Shown piece after piece: positions 28,019 through 36,546 of a DNA stretch of 64,000 nt. The DNA lies in assembly GCF_006974125.1 (NCBI RefSeq), contig NZ_CP037858.1:682001-746000 (forward strand). The letters are read 5' to 3'. Numbering within the stretch: position 1 is the first letter of the stretch; each line of letters begins with the position of its first letter. Source of the DNA: Stenotrophomonas maltophilia. GTDB taxonomy: Bacteria > Pseudomonadota > Gammaproteobacteria > Xanthomonadales > Xanthomonadaceae. The translations under genes and the position numbers were made by a program. The notes beneath the pieces are model-generated. The model had not been told where the DNA came from, did no database searches, and saw only the letters and a program-made list of their open reading frames with translations.

Positions 28019-28433
28019 TGTAGTACTGGACGGCGTGCTTGATCATTTCAAACGCCATGCCAGCGCCGTCGCCGCCACCGCCGACGTTGTCGCAGTTGCC
28101 AGCTTCCTTGCCGAGCAGCATGCGCGCGATCTGGCCCGCCGCGCCGATCAGCACACCGCCGATCAGGATCGGGGCCACGTCACCGATACGCTTGTGGGCA
28201 AACGCGATCTGGTAACCGGCGAAGATCACGGCGATCGTGACCACGGCGATCGAGGCCATGTTCAGCAGGCCGTTGATGTTGGAGAAGAAGCCGCAGACCT
28301 TGCCATCGGTACCACCGAAGTCGGTGCCGGCCAGGGCCTGGGGAGCGAACACAGCACCTGCGAATGCGACCGCCATCAGCATGGTCTTCAGCGTGCGCTG
28401 GGCCTGGACGAGGTCTAGATTGAATCGCTTCAT
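28011..28433 (-). CDS. virB2: Type IV secretion system major pilin VirB2
   Basis: A 140-residue prepilin. The ATG at 28433 (MKRFNLDLVQAQRTLKTMLM) with AAGGAAA upstream gives a long signal ending near PQALAG. The mature part has two transmembrane segments, LLNMASIAVVTIAVIFAGYQ and ILIGGVLIGAAGQIARMLLG, separated by a short basic loop AFAHKRIGDVAP, as in VirB2. The C-terminus (GNCDNVGGGGDGAGMAFEMI...) is longer and glycine-rich compared with Agrobacterium VirB2, as is usual in Xanthomonadales. An open extension upstream is not homologous. Confidence 0.92.
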   Translation of the reverse strand: MKRFNLDLVQAQRTLKTMLMAVAFAGAVFAPQALAGTDFGGTDGKVCGFFSNINGLLNMASIAVVTIAVIFAGYQIAFAHKRIGDVAPILIGGVLIGAAGQIARMLLGKEAGNCDNVGGGGDGAGMAFEMIKHAVQYYSA

Positions 28434-28506
28434 GGATTGATTTCCTTGTTGATGGACTAACACAACTGAATCGACCAGCCGGGGGACCGGTCGCACCACG
28501 ACTTCG

Positions 28507-29472
28507 TCAGAACACGAAGGCCGCATCCCCTGCGGGAATCTGCTGCACCGGGGCACGTGGTGCCGGTGCGTTGTAGAAATTCTGGGCATCCGCTGCCGGC
28601 GCGTTGCGCTCGTTCCAGGGGCGCAGCATCACCGGCGCATCCGACCCGGCAGCGATCCCGGGAAGCTGCTGCGGCATGGCTGACCGGCCCTGCGCCGCTG
28701 CGGGTTGCGGATACTGCTGTGGGGCCTGCTGCGGCATGCCATTCGCGCCCTGCGCCTGCGGCTGCATCATCCGATCAACCGAGCCCAGCACTACGCGCGA
28801 TACCGCCTGGTCGGCGATGTTCAGCAGGCTGCCGCGGGCCATCGCACCGGTTGATGGGTAGACGGTGTAGGCCCGGGCCGGGTCATTGGACGGTACGTAA
28901 ACCGGCGCACTGGCCTGGGCGACGATGCGCGCCTGGGCCGGCGAGACTGTCTGCGGATGATGCTCGACCTTCACTACCCGACGCTCGCCACGACTGACCA
29001 CGTCGATCGGCGCGACGCCATTGGAGGCGACCTGCTGGCCACGACGGATGGAGTCGTAGACCTTCTGCACGTAGCCGTGGCGGAAACCGGTCTCGAAGTT
29101 GCCCGAGTAGTAGCAGCTGAACGACTTTCCCCAGTCCTTGCCCGAGCGGTTGTAGCACTCGGCGAGGATGCGGGAGCCCGCCTGCAGGTTCGGGCACTGC
29201 TGGAACGCCTTCTCGTACGAATCCAGACCATACTTGGCCAGGTTGTAGCGATTGACCTGGGCCAGGCCAATGGAGAAGTTGTAGCCCTTCTCCTCCAGCA
29301 TGCGAACGGTGGCCAGCGCCTCGTCGAGTGCCTTGGGCTGGCGCACCAGGGCGCCGCCGACCACGCCGATGGCATAGGGGTTGCGCGACGATTCCACGTT
29401 GATGACGTGCTGCATCACGTCCATCGAGACGGCCATTTCCGGGCACGCCATCATTTCCAGTCCTGGCAGCAT
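28507..29472 (-). CDS. virB1: VirB1-like lytic transglycosylase
   Basis: A 321-residue protein. The N-terminal SLT domain has MQHVINVESSRNPYAIGVVG with the catalytic Glu in VESS, then NFSIGLAQVNRYNLAKYGL and a cysteine-containing helix region ending GNFETGFRHGYVQKVYDSIR. The second half is a Pro/Gln/Ala-rich tail (from about residue 225) ending in a hydrophobic FVF. It opens peptidoglycan locally for assembly of the secretion channel. No cleavable signal peptide is seen at this start, and the next gene ends only three bases upstream, so export may be non-canonical or N-terminal residues act atypically. Confidence 0.9.
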   Translation of the reverse strand: MLPGLEMMACPEMAVSMDVMQHVINVESSRNPYAIGVVGGALVRQPKALDEALATVRMLEEKGYNFSIGLAQVNRYNLAKYGLDSYEKAFQQCPNLQAGSRILAECYNRSGKDWGKSFSCYYSGNFETGFRHGYVQKVYDSIRRGQQVASNGVAPIDVVSRGERRVVKVEHHPQTVSPAQARIVAQASAPVYVPSNDPARAYTVYPSTGAMARGSLLNIADQAVSRVVLGSVDRMMQPQAQGANGMPQQAPQQYPQPAAAQGRSAMPQQLPGIAAGSDAPVMLRPWNERNAPAADAQNFYNAPAPRAPVQQIPAGDAAFVF

Positions 29473-29475
29473 TGG

Positions 29476-30519
29476 TCAGCCCTCCTGCCCCTGGGCACGC
29501 CCAGGATTGAAATCAATACCGGTGATATAGCGCGAGCCTGCGTGCGCCTTGATATGCACGACGATGTCGATGGTCATCATCAGCAGTCGCTTGATGACGT
29601 TGAACTCCAGGCCCGACCCTTCAGTCGATGCCTTCACCATCAGCGCCAGCTGATCCCAGGTCTGCTCCGGGCTGCCGGCATGGCAACTGGTGATCGAACC
29701 CGGATGGCCCGATGCGCAGTTGCGGATGAAGTAGAACGCCTCGTCACCGCGCAGCTCGGCGAGGATGATGCGTTCGGGTTTCATGCGCAGGCAGGCTTCC
29801 ATGCAACTCTTTGCGCTGACATTGCTGGTGCTCTGCCCGCCCTTGGAGTACAGCAGGTGAACCACATTGGGTTGGGTCAGAAACAGCTCGCGGGCGTCCT
29901 CGATCGTGACCAGGCGCTCGCTGTCCGGGATATGATTGACCAGCGCTTTCATGAAGGTGGTCTTGCCGCTACCGGTCGCACCGGATACCACGATGTTCTT
30001 GCGGTACATCACCGCACGACGGAAGAACTCTGCGTACTCGCGCTGCTGCCGCAGCTCCAGCAACTCGCGATCCTGCTCGCTCAGACTGCCATCCTGTTCC
30101 AGGATCTGGTTGAAGAAGCCATCCTCGTGGTACTGGGTGAGCGACTTGGTGTGCTTGGACGGCAGGCGGATCGTGATCGAAACCTTGCCGGCATCACAGG
30201 CAGGTGGAATCACGAACTGCGCACGCTGGCCGGTCGGGAAGGTCAGCGAGACGACCGGATCGGCATCGGTGATGCGCTGGCCCGTGTTGCTCTCATTGAC
30301 GACGGCGGTGCAGAACTGCCGGGCCCGCTCGAAGGTCAGGCCCGGCACGTCCACCCGCTGCCACCCGGCCCGGGTTTCCAGGTACAGCTCACCGGGACGG
30401 TTGATGCAGATTTCCGTCACTTCCGGGGATGTCATGTACTCGGCGATGCCCAGCACTTCGTACTGATAGCGCAGGAAATCGCTGGAGACGAGGGCGAGGG
30501 GTGACACTTCGGCGTCCAT
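29476..30519 (-). CDS. virB11: Type IV secretion system hexameric ATPase VirB11
   Basis: A 347-residue traffic ATPase. N-terminal domain with YMTSPEVTEICINRPGELYL. The ATPase core has Walker A GATGSGKTTFMKAL near residue 180, the Asp box RLVTIEDARELF, Walker B RIILAELRGDEAFYFI and the His box GHPGSITSCHA. VirB11 switches the machine between pilus assembly and substrate secretion. Three bases separate its stop from the virB1 start region, and virB10 ends 14 bases upstream, so the genes are tightly co-transcribed. Confidence 0.96.
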   Translation of the reverse strand: MDAEVSPLALVSSDFLRYQYEVLGIAEYMTSPEVTEICINRPGELYLETRAGWQRVDVPGLTFERARQFCTAVVNESNTGQRITDADPVVSLTFPTGQRAQFVIPPACDAGKVSITIRLPSKHTKSLTQYHEDGFFNQILEQDGSLSEQDRELLELRQQREYAEFFRRAVMYRKNIVVSGATGSGKTTFMKALVNHIPDSERLVTIEDARELFLTQPNVVHLLYSKGGQSTSNVSAKSCMEACLRMKPERIILAELRGDEAFYFIRNCASGHPGSITSCHAGSPEQTWDQLALMVKASTEGSGLEFNVIKRLLMMTIDIVVHIKAHAGSRYITGIDFNPGRAQGQEG

Positions 30520-30533
30520 GGTTGTTCTTCGGG

Positions 30534-31787
30534 TTACCGGCGCGGGTTGAGCACGTTGGTGAAGTCAACGTCCTTGGCGACGTAGACGTTCACGATGGTG
30601 CCCTGGTTGATGGTGACGGTCGGCGGGCGGTTCGAACTGGTCAGGGCTTCGTTGGCGAGACGCTCCATCGTGCGCGCGGTGGCGCTTTCATAGGGCGAAC
30701 GAACGGCGAAACCGTTGCTGGAAACCGTCGTGGACTCCGGGCCATGTTCGGCTGCGGCGTACTTGAAGGCGTCGGCGATCAGGCTGATCATCAGTGCAGA
30801 CGCAATGCGGCTGCCCCAGTGCGCGCTGTACTGGCCTGGATGACCGGCACCGCCCAGCTGATCCACGCCCGGGCTGGACATGGCTACGTCGATGCCATTT
30901 GGCGTGGTGATGCGATCCCAGATCACTTCCACGCGCTTGCCCTTGGGACCGCCGCCGTACGCACCGTAGATCTTGGAACCCTTCGGCAGCAGCAGGCTGC
31001 GGCCGTTGATCGAGTAGACCGGCTCGGTCAACAGGCACGACGTATAGCCTGCAAGATCGGTGATGATGCGGGTCTCCAGGACGCAACGCAGATAGGTGCC
31101 ACGCACCAGCAGCGCATCGGGGCTCCGGATGTAGGACGCATTGGACACATCATCCACGTCAGGCCCGCGGCGCACCTTGGCCGGCGGAGCATTGCCGCTC
31201 TGCGCCTGTATCGCAGCCAGCGTGGCCTGCATGTAGGGATCATCGTTGTCCCCTGCTGCGGCCTGGCCGCCAGCGTCGCCCGTGCCCACGCCTGCGCCAC
31301 CACTACCGGCAATGCGGCGATCCAGCAGACTCGGGCCGCGATCGATCTCGCGCTCGGGTGCGGCACGCGGAATGTAGGTCGGGCCCATCGTTTCCTGCGG
31401 CGGCGGCGGCAGCATCGGAATGGGCTCGGCGGCCTCCCGGGCGGCCTCGCGAATCGCGGAGGGCGCCATGGTCGGCAGATCGGGGGTGCTCGAACGTGCG
31501 ACCTGCGGCGGCGCCTTGGCGTCGTCAGCGTCGTCCTTGCCCTTGCGCAGCAGCAGGAAGCCCATGGCCAGCAACAACACCAGGATGCCGCCGAGGAACA
31601 ATAGCGCCTTGCGGTTCAAACGCTGCTCTTCCGCAGAGCGAAGCTGCGGAGCACTGGCATCCAGGTCCGGGGTTGGCTCGGCCTGCGCATGCCCGTAGTA
31701 GGGGTTCGTCGGTGGCTCCTGAGCCGCAGGGCCCTGCCCGTACGGAGACGGATTTGGATCGTTGCCGGGAGTGTTCTGCTGGCTCAT
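30534..31787 (-). CDS. virB10: Type IV secretion system core protein VirB10
   Basis: A 417-residue protein spanning both membranes. Cytosolic Pro/Gln-rich N-terminus, one transmembrane helix (KALLFLGGILVLLLAMGFLL, residues about 60-80), a proline-rich periplasmic linker and the C-terminal TrbI/VirB10 beta-barrel domain with GTYLRCVLETRIITDLAGYT, VYSINGRSLLLPKGSKIYGA and the antenna region. It ends NQGTIVNVYVAKDVDF. It forms the outer-membrane core complex with VirB7 and VirB9. Its ATG overlaps the virB9 stop by four bases. Confidence 0.96.
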   Translation of the reverse strand: MSQQNTPGNDPNPSPYGQGPAAQEPPTNPYYGHAQAEPTPDLDASAPQLRSAEEQRLNRKALLFLGGILVLLLAMGFLLLRKGKDDADDAKAPPQVARSSTPDLPTMAPSAIREAAREAAEPIPMLPPPPQETMGPTYIPRAAPEREIDRGPSLLDRRIAGSGGAGVGTGDAGGQAAAGDNDDPYMQATLAAIQAQSGNAPPAKVRRGPDVDDVSNASYIRSPDALLVRGTYLRCVLETRIITDLAGYTSCLLTEPVYSINGRSLLLPKGSKIYGAYGGGPKGKRVEVIWDRITTPNGIDVAMSSPGVDQLGGAGHPGQYSAHWGSRIASALMISLIADAFKYAAAEHGPESTTVSSNGFAVRSPYESATARTMERLANEALTSSNRPPTVTINQGTIVNVYVAKDVDFTNVLNPRR

Positions 31788-32563
31788 TTCTTCACGTTCC
31801 TTCGCAGGCCGACGACGAAGTCGCCGTGGCGGATGACCAGGTACGGGTAGGTCCCGTGCACGATCAGCGTATTGCCCTCAACCGTGGTGTTGACCACGAA
31901 ATCCTCGCCGTACTCCTTCTCGCGACCGAACACGGCCGGGAAGATACCGGTCTTGTACTCGGGCGAGTTGGGCAGTTTCAGATAGGTGAAACGGCCATCG
32001 TCGTAGGCGTTGACCGGGATCAGCCACCCCATTTTCTTCGCCTTGCTGGTCGAATAGGAGTAGTTGAAGTTGTATTGGCGGTCCTTGGCCAGCTCGGTAC
32101 TCAGCAGCGGCTGCGCCTCTTCCTCGACCGCTGCCTGGGCAGGCCCGAACACAGTGTCATTCGGATAGACGAAGGCGATCTTGTACTGCACGCCGGCGCG
32201 ACGCGCCTGCTCAAGCTGGCGCCAGTCGGTGGCAACGACCTTCAGCTCGAAAATGTACGAATGGGTCTCGGTACGCACCATCATGTTGGTGTCGACGTCG
32301 ACGTTCTTCGGCTTGAGATAGAACACGTTCTCGCGCCGGGTCAGTTCCCAGCCGCTGCTGAAGCCGGTGCTGTAGTCGAGGATCTTCTCGTTCGGGCTCA
32401 GCTCGATCTGGGTGGTGAGGCCCAGGCCGGTGCGAACCGGGTAGATGCGGTCCTTCTCGTACTCGTAGTGGTCAACTGCCTGTGCCATCGCCGCGCTGGA
32501 GAACACCAGCGACAGCAACGACAGCAGCGCCCACGCGCTTCCCCTGACTTTTCGACTACTCAT
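31784..32563 (-). CDS. virB9: Type IV secretion system core protein VirB9
   Basis: A 259-residue periplasmic protein. Signal peptide SAWALLSLLSLVFSSAAMAQ, N-terminal domain with DRIYPVRTGLGLTTQIELSP and the C-terminal CagX/VirB9 domain with YNFNYSYSTSKAKKMGWLIP, DDGRFTYLKLPN and GNTLIVHGTYPYLVIRHGD. VirB9 binds VirB7 and VirB10 to build the outer-membrane core complex. ATGA-type overlaps with both virB8 and virB10 show tight translational coupling. Confidence 0.95.
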   Translation of the reverse strand: MSSRKVRGSAWALLSLLSLVFSSAAMAQAVDHYEYEKDRIYPVRTGLGLTTQIELSPNEKILDYSTGFSSGWELTRRENVFYLKPKNVDVDTNMMVRTETHSYIFELKVVATDWRQLEQARRAGVQYKIAFVYPNDTVFGPAQAAVEEEAQPLLSTELAKDRQYNFNYSYSTSKAKKMGWLIPVNAYDDGRFTYLKLPNSPEYKTGIFPAVFGREKEYGEDFVVNTTVEGNTLIVHGTYPYLVIRHGDFVVGLRRNVKK

Positions 32564-33606
32564 CGGTTGCTTGCTCCATCAGCATTTCCGGTGGAATGGT
32601 TCGGTGCCGGCGTCATTGCCGGCTGCCCCGGCGCGCCCTGCCCCTGCATCGGTTGCCCCTGGACCGGCTGGCCCTGCATGGGCGCACCCTGCATCGGCTG
32701 CATCTGTCCATTGGCCGGCACCGCGACAGGCTGACCGGTGGCGGGGTCGATCATGGTGGCGGCGGCCGGATTGTTCGGGTCGTACATGCCCTGCGCCTGC
32801 TGCGCGGCGAGTTGGGCCTGCTGCGCAGCATCCTGGGCCTGCTGCTGCATGGCGCCGTCATCCGGCACGGGCACACCACGCGCATAGTCGTTGTCGACAC
32901 GGTACTCCGTGACCTGGAACGCCAATGGGTTGAGCACCCGGTCCTGTTCGGAAAGCGCGAGATTCTGGTTGTACTGGAAGCGCATGGTGACCAGCTGGTT
33001 GTCCAGGTAGGTCGATGCACCCGTGCGCTTGTCGAGCAGGCTGCGCTGGATGCGCACGGACGCACCGCGGAAGCTGCCATTCGCCTGCGCGCCCAGCGGG
33101 GTGATGCTGAGGATCTTGACCCTGATCGCCTTGCCCCTTCCGTACATCACGAAGGGATTCTGCGGATTGTTGCCGGCATAGCGCTGCTTCATGCTTGCGC
33201 CGACGGGATCGCTGGACATGACGAACACCAGCTCCCAGTCGCGCAACCCCATCACCGCGGAGTCGTACGACTCGCGCGCCAGCACGTACTGGGCGACATT
33301 GCTGCGGTTGACCGCTTCATTGGTGGTGATCGTTTCGCCCTGGAACGTGCCCCTCAGGCGCGCCACCGTGGCCGTACCTGTATAGGCATCGGCCATCACC
33401 AGGAACGGCACCTTCTCCTTCAGCGGCAGCATGTAGTAGTAGCCACCAGCCAGTGCGAGCGACATCAGCAATGAGCCGGTGGCCACCCACCACGCACGTC
33501 GCTCGCTGCGACGCGCCATGTCGGCCACGGTGATCTCGTAGCTGACCGCCTTGGCGACCGACTGCTCGACCTTGGGACTATTGCCGGGATCCTTCTTGCG
33601 GAACAT
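32560..33606 (-). CDS. virB8: Type IV secretion system protein VirB8
   Basis: A 348-residue bitopic protein. Short cytosolic N-terminus, one transmembrane helix (WWVATGSLLMSLALAGGYYY, about residues 38-58), then the periplasmic VirB8/NTF2-like domain with VNRSNVAQYVLARESYDSAV, YGRGKAIRVKILSITPLG and MRFQYNQNLALSEQDRVLNP. After the domain there is an unusual tail from about residue 255 rich in Gln, Ala, Pro and Gly with repeated M-Q-G-x-P units, longer than in conjugation-system VirB8. VirB8 is an assembly scaffold. The gene starts 89 bases after the virB7 stop. Confidence 0.95.
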   Translation of the reverse strand: MFRKKDPGNSPKVEQSVAKAVSYEITVADMARRSERRAWWVATGSLLMSLALAGGYYYMLPLKEKVPFLVMADAYTGTATVARLRGTFQGETITTNEAVNRSNVAQYVLARESYDSAVMGLRDWELVFVMSSDPVGASMKQRYAGNNPQNPFVMYGRGKAIRVKILSITPLGAQANGSFRGASVRIQRSLLDKRTGASTYLDNQLVTMRFQYNQNLALSEQDRVLNPLAFQVTEYRVDNDYARGVPVPDDGAMQQQAQDAAQQAQLAAQQAQGMYDPNNPAAATMIDPATGQPVAVPANGQMQPMQGAPMQGQPVQGQPMQGQGAPGQPAMTPAPNHSTGNADGASNR

Positions 33607-33695
33607 GGATTCTTCCGTACTGCTGAAACATCAATGGGCGTGGAGCCCCTGCGACAGGCGCGGGGAGCAGCACGTTCGATGGTTTCGAGGTGGAC

Positions 33696-34142
33696 TCAGG
33701 TGCCGCTGTTGGAATCAGCGCCCTGCGCCGACGCGGTGGGCGTCGAGCCAGCGCTCTGCACAACGATCTGGTTGCCTACGATGGAGACGGAGATACCCTG
33801 CGCCGCATACGCTGCGGTGAGGTCGATCACGGCCTGCTGCGCATTGGTGGTATCGATGTTCGAGACCGCGCCGTACAGGGTGAAATCCGAGCTCAGGCGG
33901 TAGTCCAGCGTGCGTCCGGAATCCTTGGCCCAACGCTCGAGCATGGCTTTGAGCGTGCCATCCATCGGCGAGGCCTGGTAGACGTAACTGGAGTACAGCG
34001 GAATCTCGGTTGTGGCCGCGGCGAAGCGGTTGACCGGCTTCCAGCGGCCTCCGAAATCGGGGGCGGGCTTGGTGGCACACCCTGCCACCATCAGCGCCGC
34101 GACTGCGGCGATGGACATTTTCGCGATAAACGCCTGATTCAT
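33696..34142 (-). CDS. virB7: Large VirB7 lipoprotein with N0-like domain
   Basis: A 148-residue lipoprotein. The ATG at 34142 gives MNQAFIAKMSIAAVAALMVA followed by the lipobox cysteine at residue 22 (VAGC). The segment KPAPDFGGRWKPVNRF is the expected VirB9-binding stretch. Residues about 60-130 (MDGTLKAMLERWAKDSGRTL, SSDFTLYGAVSNIDTTNAQQ, VIDLTAAYAAQGISVSIVGN) resemble the N0 domain of secretins and STN domains. Classical VirB7 is about 50 residues. The extended form with an N0 domain is a hallmark of the Xanthomonadales T4SS. First gene of the virB7-B6 operon. Confidence 0.94.
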   Translation of the reverse strand: MNQAFIAKMSIAAVAALMVAGCATKPAPDFGGRWKPVNRFAAATTEIPLYSSYVYQASPMDGTLKAMLERWAKDSGRTLDYRLSSDFTLYGAVSNIDTTNAQQAVIDLTAAYAAQGISVSIVGNQIVVQSAGSTPTASAQGADSNSGT

Positions 34143-34354
34143 ACGGGCTTCACTTTGACGTACGAAAAAGCAGTTTCGAACGTTGGTTCCCTGGCCGTCC
34201 GGCGCTGCATGGCGCACGCCGGAATCGGAGGGACGCACTGGCATGCAGCACACCCACTCCGGCTCCCCTGCAGCCCGAAGGCTGCCAACCAGGTTGCAGG
34301 CCGAGCGACGGAGCTTCCCCGTCACGCACCTGCACACCCATACCAACGTCGAAA

Positions 34355-34364
34355 CCATCCTTGT
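34355..34364 (-). promoter_or_regulatory. Candidate CsrA/RsmA-binding site in the virB7 leader
   Basis: The minus-strand sequence ACAAGGATGG matches the CsrA SELEX consensus RUACARGGAUGU at nine of its ten overlapping positions. It lies about 213 bases before the virB7 start codon, so it would act at a distance or together with other GGA sites in the leader. Confidence 0.5.
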
Positions 34365-34524
34365 TTCCATGGCACAAACTCCTGGCCACCCTGCTTCAAA
34401 ACTTTGACATCCAGCACACATCTCTGGATGTCGCACACAGGGTTACACAACTGCGCGTCAATTCCATGTCAGGAAAACCTGAAAATCTATCGAAACGTGT
34501 TGTTTTTTTGACGGAGCGCACCAT

Positions 34525-34571
34525 TTCACGTCAGTGAATATGAATTCACTTCACATTTTTATGTTTGTGAA
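34525..34571. promoter_or_regulatory. Cluster of TTCAC/GTGAA inverted half-sites at the virB7 promoter end
   Basis: Five half-sites: TTCAC 34525-34529, GTGAA 34534-34538, TTCAC 34545-34549, TTCAC 34550-34554 and GTGAA 34567-34571. They build three overlapping palindromes: TTCAC-N4-GTGAA, the exact AGTGAAT-ATGA-ATTCACT (34533-34550, arms of seven), and TTCACA-N10-TGTGAA (34550-34571). The last reaches to within two bases of the virD4 stop codon. This is the look of a multi-dimer operator. Confidence 0.6.
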
Positions 34572-34572
34572 A

Positions 34573-36252
34573 TCAGACTTTCAGCATCGGAACATCGACC
34601 TTTGGCAGCAGCCGCGAGGTGAAGTAGCGGTCCTTGTAGTAGCGGATCTTGTCGCATTTCACCGGATGCGGTATGCCCTCGTAGAGGAACACTTCCTTGT
34701 CCGGCCCCATCGCCTTCAGCTCCTGCGGCAGCATCAGCGCGCGCCGCTCTTCGGTGAAGCTGTGGGTCTTCTCGCGGGCGTGGGTGACGTTCTTCTTGCG
34801 GATGGTGGTGTAGCCCAGCATGTCCGAATAGTCGTTGGCGTCCTGCTGCTCGCGCGGCGCGTACAGGATCTGCAGCGCGTGGTTGGTGATGATCGTGCGC
34901 GAGACTTCCCGGCCATAGGTGGCATCGAGCTGGGACATGCTCTGGATGATCGGCAGCAGGCGGATGTTGTAGCCGGCCATGTAGGACACCGCCGAGGCGA
35001 TGATCTCGACCTTGCCGATCGATGTGAATTCGTCCATCAGCAACAGGCACTGGTACTTCAGGTCCGGGTTGGACTTGGGCAGTTCCTTGGTGTTGAGGTT
35101 GATCAGCTGGCTGAAGAACAGGTTGATGATCAGGCGGCTCTCGGCCAGCTTGTTCGGCTGGATGCCGATGTAGATGGTCATCTTCTTCCTGCGGACGTCG
35201 GTCAGCAGGAAGTCGTTGCTGCTGGTGGCCTTGTCCAGCACCGGGTTGATCCAGGCATTGAGCGGTTCCTTGAAGGTGCCCAGGATCGAGGCGAAGGTCT
35301 CGTCGGCCTGGGACAGCATGTTGGCGAACGCCGAGCGCGCGTTGGCGCTGAGGAACGAACGCTCCGACAAGGCCTTGAGGTACTTCTTCAGATCGGTGCC
35401 GTCGCCGGATGACAACCGGTAGACAGAACCCAGCGTCGGCGTGCCCGAGCCGCCCGGGAAGCCACTGCTGCGCTCGTCGTCCCAGTTCTCGAACAGATAC
35501 AGGGTGAAGGCCATGAACGCGTTGCGCGCCTGGCTGACCCAGAATTTCTGGTCCTCGGCACCATCCGGATACAGCATCGCAGCGATGCTCATCAGGTCCG
35601 ACACCCGGAACGCCGGGTCATCGGAGACATAGCTGAGCGGGTTCCAGCGATGCGTGCGCCGATCCTCGGCGAAGGGATTGAACAGGTAGATCTCCTGGCC
35701 CTGGCTGGCGCGCCAGCCGCTGGTCAGGTCGAAGTTCTCCTGCTTGATGTCCAGCACCACCAGTGATTCGCCGTACTCGAGCAGGTTCGGGATGACCACG
35801 CCGACACCCTTGCCCGAGCGGGTCGGCGCGGCCAGGATCACGAACTGCTGGCCGTCCAGCCGGACCAGTTTGCCGCCGTGGCTGCCGACCACGATGCTCT
35901 GGCCGGTCTTCTTGAACATGCCATGCTTGGACAGGTCGGCGCCGGTGGCAAAGCGCGCGTCGCCATGCAGCGAGCGCTTGTCCTTCTTCAGCAGCAGCAC
36001 CAGGCCGGTCACCAGCAGGACCAGCAGCGGCAGGCCGAAGCCCACGTAGCCGGCCCACTTGATCTTGCCCACGAACGGCGCAACCTGGGGCTGGCCAATG
36101 GCGTGGTAGTACTGGTAGTACGTGTTCCAGGTGAACAGCTTGGTGTCCAACCCCAGGAACAGCAGGGTCAGGTAGCCGGAAAACACGAAACCAAGCAGCA
36201 GGGTCGCCAGCGTGATGATGGCGATGAGCGAATACTTCTTACTGGGCAACAC
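34573..36252 (-). CDS. virD4: Type IV coupling protein VirD4
   Basis: A 559-residue membrane ATPase that receives substrates, in this group through their XVIPCD domains. The GTG at 36252 is preferred because GGAGG lies six bases upstream. An in-frame ATG at 36276 is possible. Two N-terminal transmembrane segments (IAIITLATLLLGFVFSGYLT and YVGFGLPLLVLLVTGLVLLL) are followed by the Walker A APTRSGKGVGVVIP near residue 145, Walker B CLLLMDEFTSIGK and QILYAPREQQDANDYSDMLG. It heads the T4SS with one small gene before it. A 430-base region separates it from virB7, so the two may have separate promoters. Confidence 0.96.
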   Translation of the reverse strand: MLPSKKYSLIAIITLATLLLGFVFSGYLTLLFLGLDTKLFTWNTYYQYYHAIGQPQVAPFVGKIKWAGYVGFGLPLLVLLVTGLVLLLKKDKRSLHGDARFATGADLSKHGMFKKTGQSIVVGSHGGKLVRLDGQQFVILAAPTRSGKGVGVVIPNLLEYGESLVVLDIKQENFDLTSGWRASQGQEIYLFNPFAEDRRTHRWNPLSYVSDDPAFRVSDLMSIAAMLYPDGAEDQKFWVSQARNAFMAFTLYLFENWDDERSSGFPGGSGTPTLGSVYRLSSGDGTDLKKYLKALSERSFLSANARSAFANMLSQADETFASILGTFKEPLNAWINPVLDKATSSNDFLLTDVRRKKMTIYIGIQPNKLAESRLIINLFFSQLINLNTKELPKSNPDLKYQCLLLMDEFTSIGKVEIIASAVSYMAGYNIRLLPIIQSMSQLDATYGREVSRTIITNHALQILYAPREQQDANDYSDMLGYTTIRKKNVTHAREKTHSFTEERRALMLPQELKAMGPDKEVFLYEGIPHPVKCDKIRYYKDRYFTSRLLPKVDVPMLKV

Positions 36253-36288
36253 CCGGATCCTCCATGATGCGCACAAGGGCGCGACGGC

Positions 36289-36546
36289 CTAGCGGCGGCG
36301 CCAGCGCGACGCCTTCTTCCGCAGGTGGTTTTCGTTCTCCAGCCCGGGCTCCTCGCCCTCTTCACGCACCCGCTGCAACAGCAGCTGGCGCGCTTCGGCC
36401 AGTGATACAAGGTCGGTCAGACGATCCCCATCGTCGGCGACGACCGCATGGCCGACCACATCGCCCGGAGCGTACACCGGCTCGTAGGACACCGCTACCA
36501 GCTGATAGCGGCCACGCGTCTCCAGCACATGCCTGAATTCCTGCAT
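36289..36546 (-). CDS. Hypothetical protein preceding virD4
   Basis: An 85-residue soluble protein with a strong AAGGAGG six bases upstream of its ATG. It has a beta-rich first half (HVLETRGRYQLVAVSYEPVY, GDVVGHAVVADDGDRLTDLV), a helix AEARQLLLQRVREEGEEPGL and a very basic end RKKASRWRRR. It ends 36 bases before the virD4 start and reads the same way, so it is first in the virD4 transcript. No family recognised. It could be a small cytosolic accessory of the coupling protein. Confidence 0.75.
   Translation of the reverse strand: MQEFRHVLETRGRYQLVAVSYEPVYAPGDVVGHAVVADDGDRLTDLVSLAEARQLLLQRVREEGEEPGLENENHLRKKASRWRRR

Larger units (their letters stand above)
34143..34572 (-). promoter_or_regulatory. 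430-base leader and promoter region of the virB7 operon
   Basis: The region between virD4 and virB7 has no convincing gene. It is AT-rich at its distal end (34500-34572) and GC-richer near virB7. Five TTCAC/GTGAA half-sites lie in 47 bases at the distal end (see the separate entry). A CsrA-type ACAAGGATGG (34364-34355) and other GGA triplets (for instance CCAGGAG near 34387-34381) occur further in. In X. citri CsrA is known to repress the virB operon through its 5' leader, so the length and GGA content fit. No clear -35/-10 pair could be assigned. Confidence 0.65.

Noticed and set aside
34143..34572. A specific sigma-70 promoter for virB7
   Set aside because: A TTGACG occurs on the minus strand near 34465, but no acceptable -10 lies at proper spacing.
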